Both the position numbers and the translations under genes were made by a program. Below, one piece after another: positions 8,556 to 15,617 of a stretch of 45,770 nucleotides of DNA. A model generated the notes under the pieces. The model saw only the letters and a program-made list of their open reading frames with translations, was not told where the DNA came from and searched no databases. The stretch lies in the NCBI RefSeq assembly GCF_000723885.1, contig NZ_CCDG010000036.1, positions 1-45,770 of the forward strand. Reading direction: 5' to 3'. This DNA comes from Paenibacillus camerounensis. GTDB lineage: Bacteria > Bacillota > Bacilli > Paenibacillales > Paenibacillaceae. Every line of letters starts with the position of its first letter. The first letter of the stretch is position 1.

Positions 8556-10016
8556 TTACAGCTGTGGCCGCTCTTTGTGGAAATCTGTATGTTGTTCAAA
8601 GGCGTGCGCAACGCGCAGCACGGTGCTCTCGTCAAATTCCTTCCCGATAATCTGCAGTCCGACCGGCAGACCGCCGGCAAAGCCGCAAGGAATGCTGACC
8701 GCAGGAATGCCGGCCAGATTGACCGGAATGGTCAGTATATCGTTTAAATACATCGTCAGCGGATTTTCCGTCTGTGAGCCCAGCTTGAAAGCAGTAGTCG
8801 GCGCTGTAGGGCCGATTACCACATCATAATTCTTGAAGACTTCATCGAAGTCTTGCTTAATCAGGGTGCGCACCTTCTGCGCTTTCAGATAATAAGCATC
8901 ATAATAACCGGAGCTCAGCGCATATGTGCCCAGCATAATCCGGCGCTTCACCTCTGGACCGAAGCCCCGGCTGCGGGAATTGTGGTACAGATCAAGCAGT
9001 CCGCCGCCCTCATCCACACGCACACCATAACGGACGCCGTCAAAGCGGGCCAGGTTAGAAGAGGCTTCCGATGAAGCGAGCAGATAATATGCTGCTACTG
9101 CATATTCCGTATGCGGCAGGGAAACTTCTTCCCATACTGCGCCGAGGCTTTCCAGTACTTTAAGTGCGGACATTACCTGTTCGCGCACCGATGGATCTAC
9201 ACCTTCGCCGATATATTCCTTCGGCACGGCAATGCGAAGTCCGGAAACATCGCCGGTCAAAGCGCTCAAATAGTCGGGGATGTCCACTTTTGCAGAGGTG
9301 GAATCCTGGGCATCGTAGCCTGCGATCGCCTGCAGCACATATGCGGAATCCTCCACATTACGGGTTACCGGGCCGATCTGATCAAGCGAGGAAGCGAAAG
9401 CCACCAGACCGTAACGGGACACCAGACCATAGGTCGGCTTCAGGCCGACTACACCGCAATAAGATGCTGGCTGGCGGATCGAGCCGCCGGTATCCGAGCC
9501 AAGCGCGAACAACACTTCACCGGCGGCAACAGCCGCTGCCGAACCGCCGCTTGATCCTCCGGGAACATGCTCCAGATTCCATGGGTTACGCACAGCACCG
9601 TAAGCGGAGTTTTCATTAGAGCCGCCCATAGCGAACTCGTCCATGTTCAGCTTACCGACCGTTACCGCATCCGCCTGACGCAGCTTAGAGACAACGGTCG
9701 CATCATAAATCGGCTGGAAATTGTCCAGGAACTTACTCGCACAGGTAGTGCGCAGCCCCTTGGTAACAATGTTGTCCTTTATCCCGGCAGGCAGACCGAA
9801 CAGCAGGCCGCGCGCCGCTCCTGAAGCCAGCTTGTCGTCCAGCGCACGTGCAGACTGGCGTGCCCCTTCCTCATTCAGCGTTAAAAATGCATGTACCTTA
9901 CTGTCACGATCAGCAATAGCAGCCAAAGATTGCTCCGTCAGCTCACTGACGGAAATTTCCTTGCTCTGCAGCATGTTATGTAGTTCTGGCAATCGATATT
10001 GAAACAGGCTCAACAT
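8556..10016 (-). CDS. gatA: Asp-tRNA(Asn)/Glu-tRNA(Gln) amidotransferase subunit A
   Basis: A 486-residue amidase-signature enzyme. The Ser-cisSer-Lys triad is visible as Lys80 (in GIKDN), Ser155 (in [15 protein letters not shown]) and Ser179 (in [13 protein letters not shown]). It hydrolyses glutamine and channels ammonia to GatB for transamidation of Glu-tRNA(Gln) or Asp-tRNA(Asn). The start ATG has AAAGGAGG 4 nt upstream. It sits 21 nt after gatC and 65 nt before gatB, in one operon. Confidence 0.97.
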   Translation of the reverse strand: MLSLFQYRLPELHNMLQSKEISVSELTEQSLAAIADRDSKVHAFLTLNEEGARQSARALDDKLASGAARGLLFGLPAGIKDNIVTKGLRTTCASKFLDNFQPIYDATVVSKLRQADAVTVGKLNMDEFAMGGSNENSAYGAVRNPWNLEHVPGGSSGGSAAAVAAGEVLFALGSDTGGSIRQPASYCGVVGLKPTYGLVSRYGLVAFASSLDQIGPVTRNVEDSAYVLQAIAGYDAQDSTSAKVDIPDYLSALTGDVSGLRIAVPKEYIGEGVDPSVREQVMSALKVLESLGAVWEEVSLPHTEYAVAAYYLLASSEASSNLARFDGVRYGVRVDEGGGLLDLYHNSRSRGFGPEVKRRIMLGTYALSSGYYDAYYLKAQKVRTLIKQDFDEVFKNYDVVIGPTAPTTAFKLGSQTENPLTMYLNDILTIPVNLAGIPAVSIPCGFAGGLPVGLQIIGKEFDESTVLRVAHAFEQHTDFHKERPQL

Positions 10017-10037
10017 TCTTCCTCCTTTTCGGTATGG

Positions 10038-10325
10038 TTATTCCAGTACAGCGGGAACCTTAAAGTGGCCGTCTTCATCCTCCGGCGCGTTAAGCAGAGC
10101 TTCGTCCTGGGACAGGCTCTCCTTCACGACATCCTCACGCATAACGTTACTGACCTGCAGCACATGTGTAGTCGGCTTTACATTTTCTGTATCCAGCTCA
10201 TTCAATTTCTCGGCATATTGTAAGATAGCATTCATTTGTTCAGTAAAAACAGCCTCTTCCTCCGGGCTTAGCTGCAGTCTGGCCAGCTTGGCCACATGCT
10301 GCACATCTTTGACAGTAATGCTCAT
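10038..10325 (-). CDS. gatC: Asp-tRNA(Asn)/Glu-tRNA(Gln) amidotransferase subunit C
   Basis: 95 residues, the usual GatC size, with the family start MSITVKDVQHVAKLARLQLSPEE split across an N-terminal helix and a C-terminal belt (NVMREDV and a late LLNAPE). GatC wraps around and stabilises GatA-GatB. An AGGAGGG ribosome site is 9 nt before the ATG. It is the first gene of the gatCAB operon, with a good SigA promoter just upstream. Confidence 0.95.
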   Translation of the reverse strand: MSITVKDVQHVAKLARLQLSPEEEAVFTEQMNAILQYAEKLNELDTENVKPTTHVLQVSNVMREDVVKESLSQDEALLNAPEDEDGHFKVPAVLE

Positions 10326-10376
10326 AAAGAATATCCCTCCTGTTTAAAGGGCTAAAGCGCCCGGATAACGTTTTTA

Positions 10377-10405
10377 ATTATATTGTAGAAGCCTGGACAA
10401 TTCAA
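10377..10405 (-). promoter_or_regulatory. SigA-type promoter of gatCAB
   Basis: -35 TTGAAT (10400-10405), a 17-nt spacer and a perfect -10 TATAAT (10377-10382) on the minus strand, about 50 nt upstream of gatC. Confidence 0.75.
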
Positions 10406-10438
10406 TGTACTTGTCATTCCGCCCTTTATCTGGATAAC

Positions 10439-10463
10439 AAAAAGACCGGCTTGCGCCGGTCTT
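10439..10463 (-). terminator. Rho-independent terminator
   Basis: An AAGACCGGC / GCCGGTCTT stem with a 4-nt loop is followed by TTTTT on the minus strand. It immediately follows the stop of the unknown gene at 10466. Confidence 0.88.
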
Positions 10464-10465
10464 CA

Positions 10466-10849
10466 TTAAATCCAAGCCCGGAGATTCACCTGTTTGATGA
10501 ATTCCGCCTGGGACATGCTCTCTTTAGGTGCTGCTTCCGCTTCTTCCGCTTCAGCATCCTCGCCGTTCATCAAATGATGAAACAGCTTCTCGTTATACGT
10601 CGATAAAGCATAGTCGATCAAGGCCTCATGCGTCGCTCTTTCGGCTTCCGCCTCCAACAGCTGATCTTCCGCCTCAATGTCCTCTGCAGTAACATAAAAA
10701 TTCCTGTTAGCCTGAGGGACCCGGATGACGTAATCAAACGCATTGTCAGGATTGCGGTCATAAGCAATCAGGTAGCCGTAGTCTCCGATAGGAAGACTCT
10801 GTTCAAACGCGTCAGCAACAATGACAATCTTCTCTCCCAACCGCAGCAT
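10466..10849 (-). CDS. Conserved protein of unknown function
   Basis: A 127-residue acidic soluble protein. The N-terminal half (LGEKIVIVADAFEQSLPIG) looks like a small beta-rich domain. The C-terminal half is helical, with a glutamate/alanine-rich stretch (about 97-112) and a short terminal helix. I recognise it only as a Paenibacillus-type conserved hypothetical. ATG 10849 is chosen because AGGAGG lies 7 nt upstream; the longer in-frame start at 10879 would put that ribosome site inside the gene. It is monocistronic, ending at its own terminator. No function is claimed. Confidence 0.75.
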   Translation of the reverse strand: MLRLGEKIVIVADAFEQSLPIGDYGYLIAYDRNPDNAFDYVIRVPQANRNFYVTAEDIEAEDQLLEAEAERATHEALIDYALSTYNEKLFHHLMNGEDAEAEEAEAAPKESMSQAEFIKQVNLRAWI

Positions 10850-10994
10850 CGCCTTACCTCCTGCTCCAAAATCTATCATGGTTCTACTTGTTTCAACAGT
10901 CTACTAGAAAAAGCTAGAGCTGTCCAGCAGCAGCAGGAGTGTTAAATGAAAGTTCACAATAATTTTCTGAAAACAAACATTGTGTAATTTTGAT

Positions 10995-11219
10995 TCAGCG
11001 TTTCTGTCCGGTTGTCCGGCGGCGTTCCGGCAGTACAACAAACAGCAGGTAAACAACCAGCGGCGTGGGAAATCCGGTCATCCCCCATAATCCCCAGAAC
11101 CAGGCTGCCCTGCCTTTATCCCTGCTGCGGGCATCATGGAAAAGCCATGTCCCCTGAACCAGCAATATGGCTGCAATAACAGCCCATAGCCAATAAGGCA
11201 CATCACGCAGTTCCTTCAT
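10995..11219 (-). CDS. SigY-operon small membrane protein (YxlD/YxlE-like)
   Basis: A 74-residue protein with two membrane segments (about 8-26 and 42-62) separated by a short RSRDKGRAAW loop, and a basic C-terminus. In Bacillus subtilis the genes after sigY-yxlC encode small membrane proteins (YxlD, YxlE) that negatively affect SigY; position, size and topology support that here. Its ATG overlaps the yxlC-like stop (ATGA), showing translational coupling. Which of YxlD or YxlE it matches cannot be settled by eye. No ABC-transporter genes follow, unlike the longer Bacillus operon. Confidence 0.65.
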   Translation of the reverse strand: MKELRDVPYWLWAVIAAILLVQGTWLFHDARSRDKGRAAWFWGLWGMTGFPTPLVVYLLFVVLPERRRTTGQKR

Positions 11220-11545
11220 TGCCCCCTCTCCTCCCGTCGCTGCCTGACCTTTACCGCGGCCAGCCCCCCAAGTACAGCAAGCGGAATTACCGCTTGGATA
11301 ACCCAATAAACAGCAGGCGCAAAACCAAGAACAGTCAGAACAATACTTAAGAGGAGTATTGCAGCCAGTAAAAACAGCAGCAGCTCCCGGCGGCTCTGGC
11401 TCCGTCTGCGGTCAGCCTCTGCGGCCAGAAACTGCTGCATCGCCGGTAAGGACGGTGCCGGGATGTCATCATACTGCGCATCCAGCCGTTCCAGCTCAGC
11501 AGACAGCTTGTTCAAAAGCTTCTGGTCCTCGGCATCATTATTCAT
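11216..11545 (-). CDS. yxlC: YxlC-like SigY-associated membrane protein (DUF5345)
   Basis: A 109-residue protein. The cytoplasmic N-terminal half includes an LxxELxxLD helix and a PSLPAMQQFLA segment, followed by two membrane segments (about 54-72 and 77-96). This layout matches YxlC of the Bacillus sigY operon, where YxlC is needed for negative control of SigY. The ATG overlaps the end of sigY and the stop overlaps the next start, so all three genes are coupled. Anti-sigma activity is inferred from context. Confidence 0.72.
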   Translation of the reverse strand: MNNDAEDQKLLNKLSAELERLDAQYDDIPAPSLPAMQQFLAAEADRRRSQSRRELLLFLLAAILLLSIVLTVLGFAPAVYWVIQAVIPLAVLGGLAAVKVRQRREERGQ

Positions 11546-12068
11546 CCTCTTTGAGCTCCTTTCTCAGCTGCTGCAGACCTTTAGACACACGTGATTTAAC
11601 GGTTCCGGAAGGGACCTCCATAATGCTCCCGATCTCTTCATAGCTGTAGCCGTAGTAATGCTTCAGAAGTACAGCTACACGCTGGGGCAGCGGCAGCCTG
11701 GACAATGCATCAAGTACATCGCTCCATTCCATATTGCGGCTCTCGAACCGCCAGCGGATAGCCGCCGCTCCCCGCTCCCGGCGCAGCCATTCTGACTCCC
11801 TCTTCCATCGCCGTTTACGGTCAATGTACAGCCGGGTTGCAATCGTGATCAGCCATGAGGAGAAGGCTGAGGTCCCATTGTAATTGCCGATCTTCTCCAT
11901 AGCCCGCACCATAGTGTCCTGGGCAAGCTCTTCCGCCAGGGAAGGGTCCATAGTAGCTTTGATTAAATATTTGAACAAGAAGTTGTAGTGCTCCCGCAGA
12001 AGCCCGGCCAGCGCCGGGGCATCCCCCTGCTGTGCCTGCCTGATTAACTCCAGCGTCCCTTCGTCCAT
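11538..12068 (-). CDS. sigY: ECF sigma factor, SigY type
   Basis: A 176-residue group-4 sigma factor. Region 2 (about 12-80) includes LAEELAQDTMVRAMEKI and the -10-recognising helix SSWLITIATRLYIDRKRR. Region 4 (about 113-172) includes LLKHYYGYSYEEIGSIMEVPSGTVKSRV, the -35-binding helix-turn-helix. The identification as SigY rests on the following yxlC-like and yxlD/E-like genes. ATG 12068 is preferred over ATG 12134: it matches the family length and leaves a candidate SigY promoter (12106-12133) in the leader. The role is probably cell-envelope or nutrient stress, held in check by the coupled membrane proteins. Confidence 0.82.
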   Translation of the reverse strand: MDEGTLELIRQAQQGDAPALAGLLREHYNFLFKYLIKATMDPSLAEELAQDTMVRAMEKIGNYNGTSAFSSWLITIATRLYIDRKRRWKRESEWLRRERGAAAIRWRFESRNMEWSDVLDALSRLPLPQRVAVLLKHYYGYSYEEIGSIMEVPSGTVKSRVSKGLQQLRKELKEDE

Positions 12069-12105
12069 CAGCTTCCTGTTCCCTCCTTCATTTGTGCACA
12101 GCTGT

Positions 12106-12133
12106 AATACGTCCGTAGCTGCCGGATCGTTCA
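12106..12133 (-). promoter_or_regulatory. Candidate autoregulatory SigY promoter
   Basis: The minus strand reads TGAACG (12128-12133), a 16-nt spacer and CGTATT (12106-12111). The SigY consensus I recall is TGAACG...CGTC, so the -35 is exact and the -10 core (CGT) fits. The position about 38 nt upstream of the sigY ATG is right for positive autoregulation. Confidence 0.5.
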
Positions 12134-12546
12134 TTCCCGGTCCCGGTTATTTTGCAGCTCCCATAATCTGCGTCTCCAGGGCTGATAGCGCCCCCGGCCG
12201 GCCGGAAATCCCCAAAAACATAAAAGGCTCCGTGTCTCTCCGGCCGTCTGAGTTTCCTTTGCCTGTGGATGATGTAGCGCCGGCCTCTCTATACTTTCAG
12301 CCTTTAAATCAGCTTCACTTAAGCTGGAGCAAACATATAAATCAATACTATCGTTCTTCAATGAACTTCCTCCCATACAAATAAACCCGTCTAAACAGAC
12401 AAAAAAAGAACGCAAACCGGGATTAATTCCGCAGTCTGCGTGCTTCGCGAGGTAAATGTTACATTTAATTAACGTTATTGTAGCAACTTTGTATCCTTCT
12501 GTCTATCTCTATTTTCTCGCTTTTTGTCGCCTGGTCAGGAATGCCG
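12134..12546. other. Intergenic stretch without a convincing gene
   Basis: About 410 bases between sigY and the metallo-hydrolase gene. It holds a perfect 13-bp inverted repeat AAATGTTACATTT (12454-12466) that could be an operator. It also has a minus-strand reading frame (12131-12361) with a GGAGG-like site but no recognisable product. No clear terminator for the 12547 gene is visible. Confidence 0.4.
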
Positions 12547-13179
12547 TCACTGCATGGGGACGTAAGGATTGTTCCGGCGCTCAAAGCCAATGGTCGTCCG
12601 CGGGCCGTGCCCCGGATAAACCTTCACTTCTTCATCCAGACGGTATAGCTTGCCGCGCAAGGAATCAACCAGATCCCGCTCTCTGCCTCCAGGGAGGTCA
12701 GTACGTCCTACACCAAGCTTAAACAGGACATCTCCGGAAAAAAGATCATTCCCGCACAGGAAGCTGACGCTGCCCGGCGAGTGACCCGGAGTATGAAAAA
12801 CTTTGAAGGTAAGCCCTAGCAGCTGCAAAATCTGGCCCTCGGCCAGATCATATTCCGCAGGCTCCGTACTGATCGGAGGTGAGGCCTCCGGCCACATCAG
12901 AGAGCCGTTCAGCTTGGGACTGACCAGCCACTCACTCTCCAGGGCATGTACATAAACAGGGCAGTTTTTGGCTTTGCGCAGTTCATCCACACCGCCAATA
13001 TGGTCGAAATGGGCATGGGTCAGCAGAATCGCTTCAATCTCCATATCTTGAACAGCGCGCAGCAGTGCAGCAGGATTCATGCCGGGGTCGATGATGACAC
13101 CCCGCTGCGGATCTGCTCCGGTAAGCAGATAGGCATTGGTCTGGAGCGGGCCCAGATTATAGGAGCGGATATTTAACAT
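12547..13179 (-). CDS. Metallo-beta-lactamase-fold hydrolase (glyoxalase II-like, YqgX type)
   Basis: 210 residues. The dinuclear-metal motif THAHFDHIGG (His55, His57, Asp59, His60) is followed by a TPGHSPGS histidine motif (about residue 130), FSGDVLF (metal-bridging Asp) and a late YPGHGPRT histidine. This is the compact form of glyoxalase II-like thioesterases. The substrate is unknown; the YqgX group has been linked to methylglyoxal or bacillithiol-thioester hydrolysis, which is only a possibility here. It starts 3 nt after the thioredoxin-like gene's stop, so it is the last gene of a coupled three-gene operon. Confidence 0.87.
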   Translation of the reverse strand: MLNIRSYNLGPLQTNAYLLTGADPQRGVIIDPGMNPAALLRAVQDMEIEAILLTHAHFDHIGGVDELRKAKNCPVYVHALESEWLVSPKLNGSLMWPEASPPISTEPAEYDLAEGQILQLLGLTFKVFHTPGHSPGSVSFLCGNDLFSGDVLFKLGVGRTDLPGGRERDLVDSLRGKLYRLDEEVKVYPGHGPRTTIGFERRNNPYVPMQ

Positions 13180-13182
13180 TGA

Positions 13183-13749
13183 TCAGAGACCCGAAATCAG
13201 AGTGCGAAGCTCACTGGCAATAACCGCGTGCGACTCTGTTCCTTCTCCGTAGGCCTGCCCCATAGCCTTGCGCACTTCCGCAATTTTGCTGTCGTAATCA
13301 GCAGCTTCACGGTCAGGATTCTCCTGTTTGAAGGCACGCATCAGTGTCTGTACATGCTCTGGACGCGGTCCCCAGTGCCCCAGCACATATCCGCCTGTAT
13401 CGGCAAAGATTACAACTGGCACTGATCTTCCGCCCATCGTAAGAAAATCATCCATAAGATCCTGATTCTCTTCAAGAATCAGCACTTCAGTCTTGATCCC
13501 TGCGGTCTCCAGAATCCGGAATACAACCGGCACATTGCGCACAACATCACCGCACCAGTCCGCAGCCAAAATCAGCACGCGCAGATCATCACGATGATTC
13601 AGGCTTTCAAAAAATTCACGGTCGTCCCCGTTATCCCATGCAAACTTCTCATACCAGGATTCAAACGCCTGCTGGTTTTTGGTCATGCTCTCCACGAACT
13701 GGCGGGGGGTCAGGCCTTGGCCAAACTTATGGGCTACATTCTGCTTCAT
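13183..13749 (-). CDS. Thioredoxin-fold protein with a single-cysteine WCGD motif
   Basis: A 188-residue thioredoxin-like protein resembling the Thioredoxin_9 group. The strand and active-site turn is LILAADWCGDVVRN: Trp65-Cys66-Gly67-Asp68-Val69, so the second cysteine of CxxC is absent. A cis-proline loop (GGRSVPVVIF) is present. The C-terminal helical extension (about 130-188) is unusual relative to classical thioredoxin. A single Cys suggests a monothiol function, for example with bacillithiol, rather than disulfide reduction; this is inference. The ATG overlaps the DedA gene's stop (ATGA) and AAGGG lies 9 nt upstream. Confidence 0.8.
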   Translation of the reverse strand: MKQNVAHKFGQGLTPRQFVESMTKNQQAFESWYEKFAWDNGDDREFFESLNHRDDLRVLILAADWCGDVVRNVPVVFRILETAGIKTEVLILEENQDLMDDFLTMGGRSVPVVIFADTGGYVLGHWGPRPEHVQTLMRAFKQENPDREAADYDSKIAEVRKAMGQAYGEGTESHAVIASELRTLISGL

Positions 13750-14360
13750 GCTGCACTACCCTTCTTTTTGGATTTATACCATTTGAACAGAAAATAGATA
13801 ATAATAACGGCAATTGCAACCAGAAGAATCTCACGGGTATACTTACCCGCAACCTCATCAATAGTCTCCCATTTGTCACCCAGGGTGTATCCCAGGTATA
13901 CAAACAGCGCACTCCATGGAATCACAGCAAGTGTAGTAAGCAGAGTAAATTTACCCAGCGGCATACGTGATATACCTGCAGGCACTGAGATGGCATGACG
14001 GACGACCGGAATGAACCTTGCGGTGAAAATAACACCGGTACCATACTTTTTAAACCATTCCTCTGAGTGGTCGATATGCTTCTTGTTAATCAGAATATAC
14101 TTTCCGTATTTCTCCAGCACCGGTCTTCCGCCGTAGCGGCCGATCCAGTACACAAAAATCTGTGCAATTACACCGCCAATTGTACCAAAAATAATGGCTC
14201 CGAAGAAATTAATGTCGCCCTGTGAAACCAGATAGCCGCCAAATGCGAGCACGATTTCACTTGGAATGACCTCCAGCATCAGCCCGATCATAATCCCGAA
14301 ATAACCAAGACTCTGAATCCATTCAAACAAATGTGAGATCAGATCAGATATAACATGCAA
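13746..14360 (-). CDS. DedA family membrane protein
   Basis: 204 residues with about five membrane segments. The DedA/VTT signature is clear: GLMLEVIPSEIVLAFGG near the N-terminus and FTARFIPVVRHAISVPAG (about residues 125-142), with the essential Arg/Pro pairs, followed by GKFTLLTTLAVIPWSALFV. DedA proteins are proton-coupled transporters or lipid scramblases, some flipping undecaprenyl phosphate or phosphatidylethanolamine. The TTG at 14360 is chosen because AGGAGG lies 7 nt upstream; the longer in-frame start at 14414 would include that site and a hairpin. It is the first gene of the coupled operon. Confidence 0.88.
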   Translation of the reverse strand: MHVISDLISHLFEWIQSLGYFGIMIGLMLEVIPSEIVLAFGGYLVSQGDINFFGAIIFGTIGGVIAQIFVYWIGRYGGRPVLEKYGKYILINKKHIDHSEEWFKKYGTGVIFTARFIPVVRHAISVPAGISRMPLGKFTLLTTLAVIPWSALFVYLGYTLGDKWETIDEVAGKYTREILLVAIAVIIIYFLFKWYKSKKKGSAA

Positions 14361-14396
14361 CTGCAGCCCTCCTCCCTTTGAATGCAAAATGTAAAC

Positions 14397-14418
14397 TGCC
14401 GGAAATCCCGGCATTTTT
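14397..14418 (+). terminator. Small hairpin with T-run, oriented toward sdpR
   Basis: A TGCCGG / CCGGCA stem with a 5-nt loop is followed by TTTTTCT on the plus strand. No plus-strand gene precedes it, so it may insulate the sdpR promoter region from antisense transcription. The short stem makes this tentative. Confidence 0.35.
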
Positions 14419-14535
14419 CTGCTCTATGTACCCGGCTTCTACTAGCTTATTCTAGCATATGCCGGCTTACAACTTCTAGTTAAGGCACACAGCTGAATAA
14501 CCGCCAATGACAATTACAGGAATTAGCGCGATTAT

Positions 14536-14559
14536 ATATTTAGACAATTATCTAAATAT
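14536..14559. promoter_or_regulatory. Palindromic operator in front of the sdpR-like gene
   Basis: A perfect inverted repeat with 9-bp arms, ATATTTAGA and TCTAAATAT, around a 6-nt centre lies 19 nt upstream of the ArsR-family start. Symmetry and spacing fit an ArsR/SdpR dimer site, implying autorepression. Confidence 0.7.
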
Positions 14560-14577
14560 TGAAAGGTCGGACAGAAC

Positions 14578-14913
14578 ATGAATGAATCCTTTAAAGCGCT
14601 GGCCGATCCAACCCGGAGGCAGATCATCCGGCTGCTGCGCGAGAAAGACCGGACCGCAGGCGAGATTGCCGATTACTTCCGGATGACCAAACCCAGCATC
14701 TCCCATCACCTAAGCGCCCTGAAGCATGCCGGGCTGGTACAGGATGAGCGCAAGGGGCAGTTTATTGTGTACTCACTCAATACAACTGTGCTTGAGGAGG
14801 TCCTGGGATGGTTTCTGGAACTGACCGGTGCCGGTAACAGCAATGAGGCTGAACCGCCTGCAGCCAAGGATCAGCCCCGCGGGAAGCTCCAATCTGACAA
14901 GGAGGAAATATGA
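14578..14913 (+). CDS. sdpR: ArsR-family autorepressor (SdpR-like)
   Basis: A 111-residue winged-helix protein. ALADPTRRQIIRLL opens the domain and MTKPSISHHLSALKHAGLV is the recognition helix, followed by the wing DERKGQFIVYSLN. No metal-binding cysteine pair (CVC) is seen, as expected for the SdpR rather than the metal-sensing branch. The last 30 residues are polar and probably disordered. The gene is fused translationally to an SdpI-like gene (shared ATGATG). In Bacillus subtilis SdpR represses sdpRI until membrane-bound SdpI captures it in the presence of the SdpC toxin; the same logic is inferred here. Confidence 0.82.
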   Translation: MNESFKALADPTRRQIIRLLREKDRTAGEIADYFRMTKPSISHHLSALKHAGLVQDERKGQFIVYSLNTTVLEEVLGWFLELTGAGNSNEAEPPAAKDQPRGKLQSDKEEI

Positions 14914-15566
14914 TGGAGGATTTTAAATGGAAATGGCAGGACACGCTGATCGTTATATTCGGTATGCTTGCGCTCGGGTACGCTCTGGCTAACTATAGCA
15001 GACTGCCGGACCTGCTCCCTGCCCAGTTCAGCATTACAGGAGAAGTGAACAGGTATTGGCCCAAAAGCTCAATTATTATTCAAGGCGCCTTTCTGGGCCT
15101 CATTCTTCCGTTAGCAATGCAGTTCATCCGCCGGGCCGACCCCAAGAAGGATAATTACAGGAAATTTGAAGCTGCCTATAAAATGATCCGTCTGGCTATA
15201 GCCGTCGTGATGGATGCTATGCTGGTGCTCGCTGTGGCCAAAGGGCTGAATCCCGGTTTTGCTGCAGGCAAGCTTGCCATTGCCGTCATCGGTGTGCTGT
15301 TCATCGCGCTGGGCAACTATATGCCGCAGATAAAAGACAACTATTTCACCGGCATTAAGACACCCTGGACGCTTGCGAGTCCTGAAGTCTGGCGCAAAAC
15401 ACACCGTTTCTCCGGGTACATGTGGGTAGCCAGCGGAGTATTATTGATGCTTGCTGCATTTCTGCCTGCAACGCTGTCGATCAGCCTGATTATCACCGCT
15501 CTGCTGATTGCTGTCATTGTACCTTATGTTTACTCCTGGCTTATTTCACAGCGGATGAAGGCGTAG
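14913..15566 (+). CDS. sdpI: SdpI-family immunity/membrane signalling protein
   Basis: 217 residues and about six membrane segments. The N-terminal part (about 10-70) has the DUF1648 motif around LPAQFSITGEVNRYWPKS. The C-terminal part has the SdpI core NYMPQIKDNYFTGIKTPWTL followed by WRKTHRFSGYMWV, which is diagnostic. Bacillus SdpI confers resistance to the SdpC toxin and sequesters SdpR. No sdpABC toxin genes are in the window, so this may be an orphan immunity pair. The second ATG (14913) has GGAGG 7 nt upstream and is preferred over ATG 14910. Confidence 0.87.
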   Translation: MEDFKWKWQDTLIVIFGMLALGYALANYSRLPDLLPAQFSITGEVNRYWPKSSIIIQGAFLGLILPLAMQFIRRADPKKDNYRKFEAAYKMIRLAIAVVMDAMLVLAVAKGLNPGFAAGKLAIAVIGVLFIALGNYMPQIKDNYFTGIKTPWTLASPEVWRKTHRFSGYMWVASGVLLMLAAFLPATLSISLIITALLIAVIVPYVYSWLISQRMKA

Positions 15567-15617
15567 GGATGGTGCAGGAGCGGGCAGGAGCCAGCAAAAT
15601 ACTGTAGGCTGGGCGAT

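Noticed and set aside
12131..12361. Minus-strand frame before sigY with a GGAGG site 7 nt before a TTG
   Set aside because: No recognisable domain, odd composition toward the end (Trp/Arg-rich), and its stop falls inside the likely SigY promoter. Kept as intergenic.
12395..12420. Possible hairpin GTCT...AGAC with an adjacent A/T run as a terminator
   Set aside because: The stem is only about 4 bp; too weak to call.
12454..12466. Perfect inverted repeat AAATGTTACATTT as an operator
   Set aside because: Short, in AT-rich DNA, and no nearby start it would clearly control. Mentioned in the intergenic entry only.
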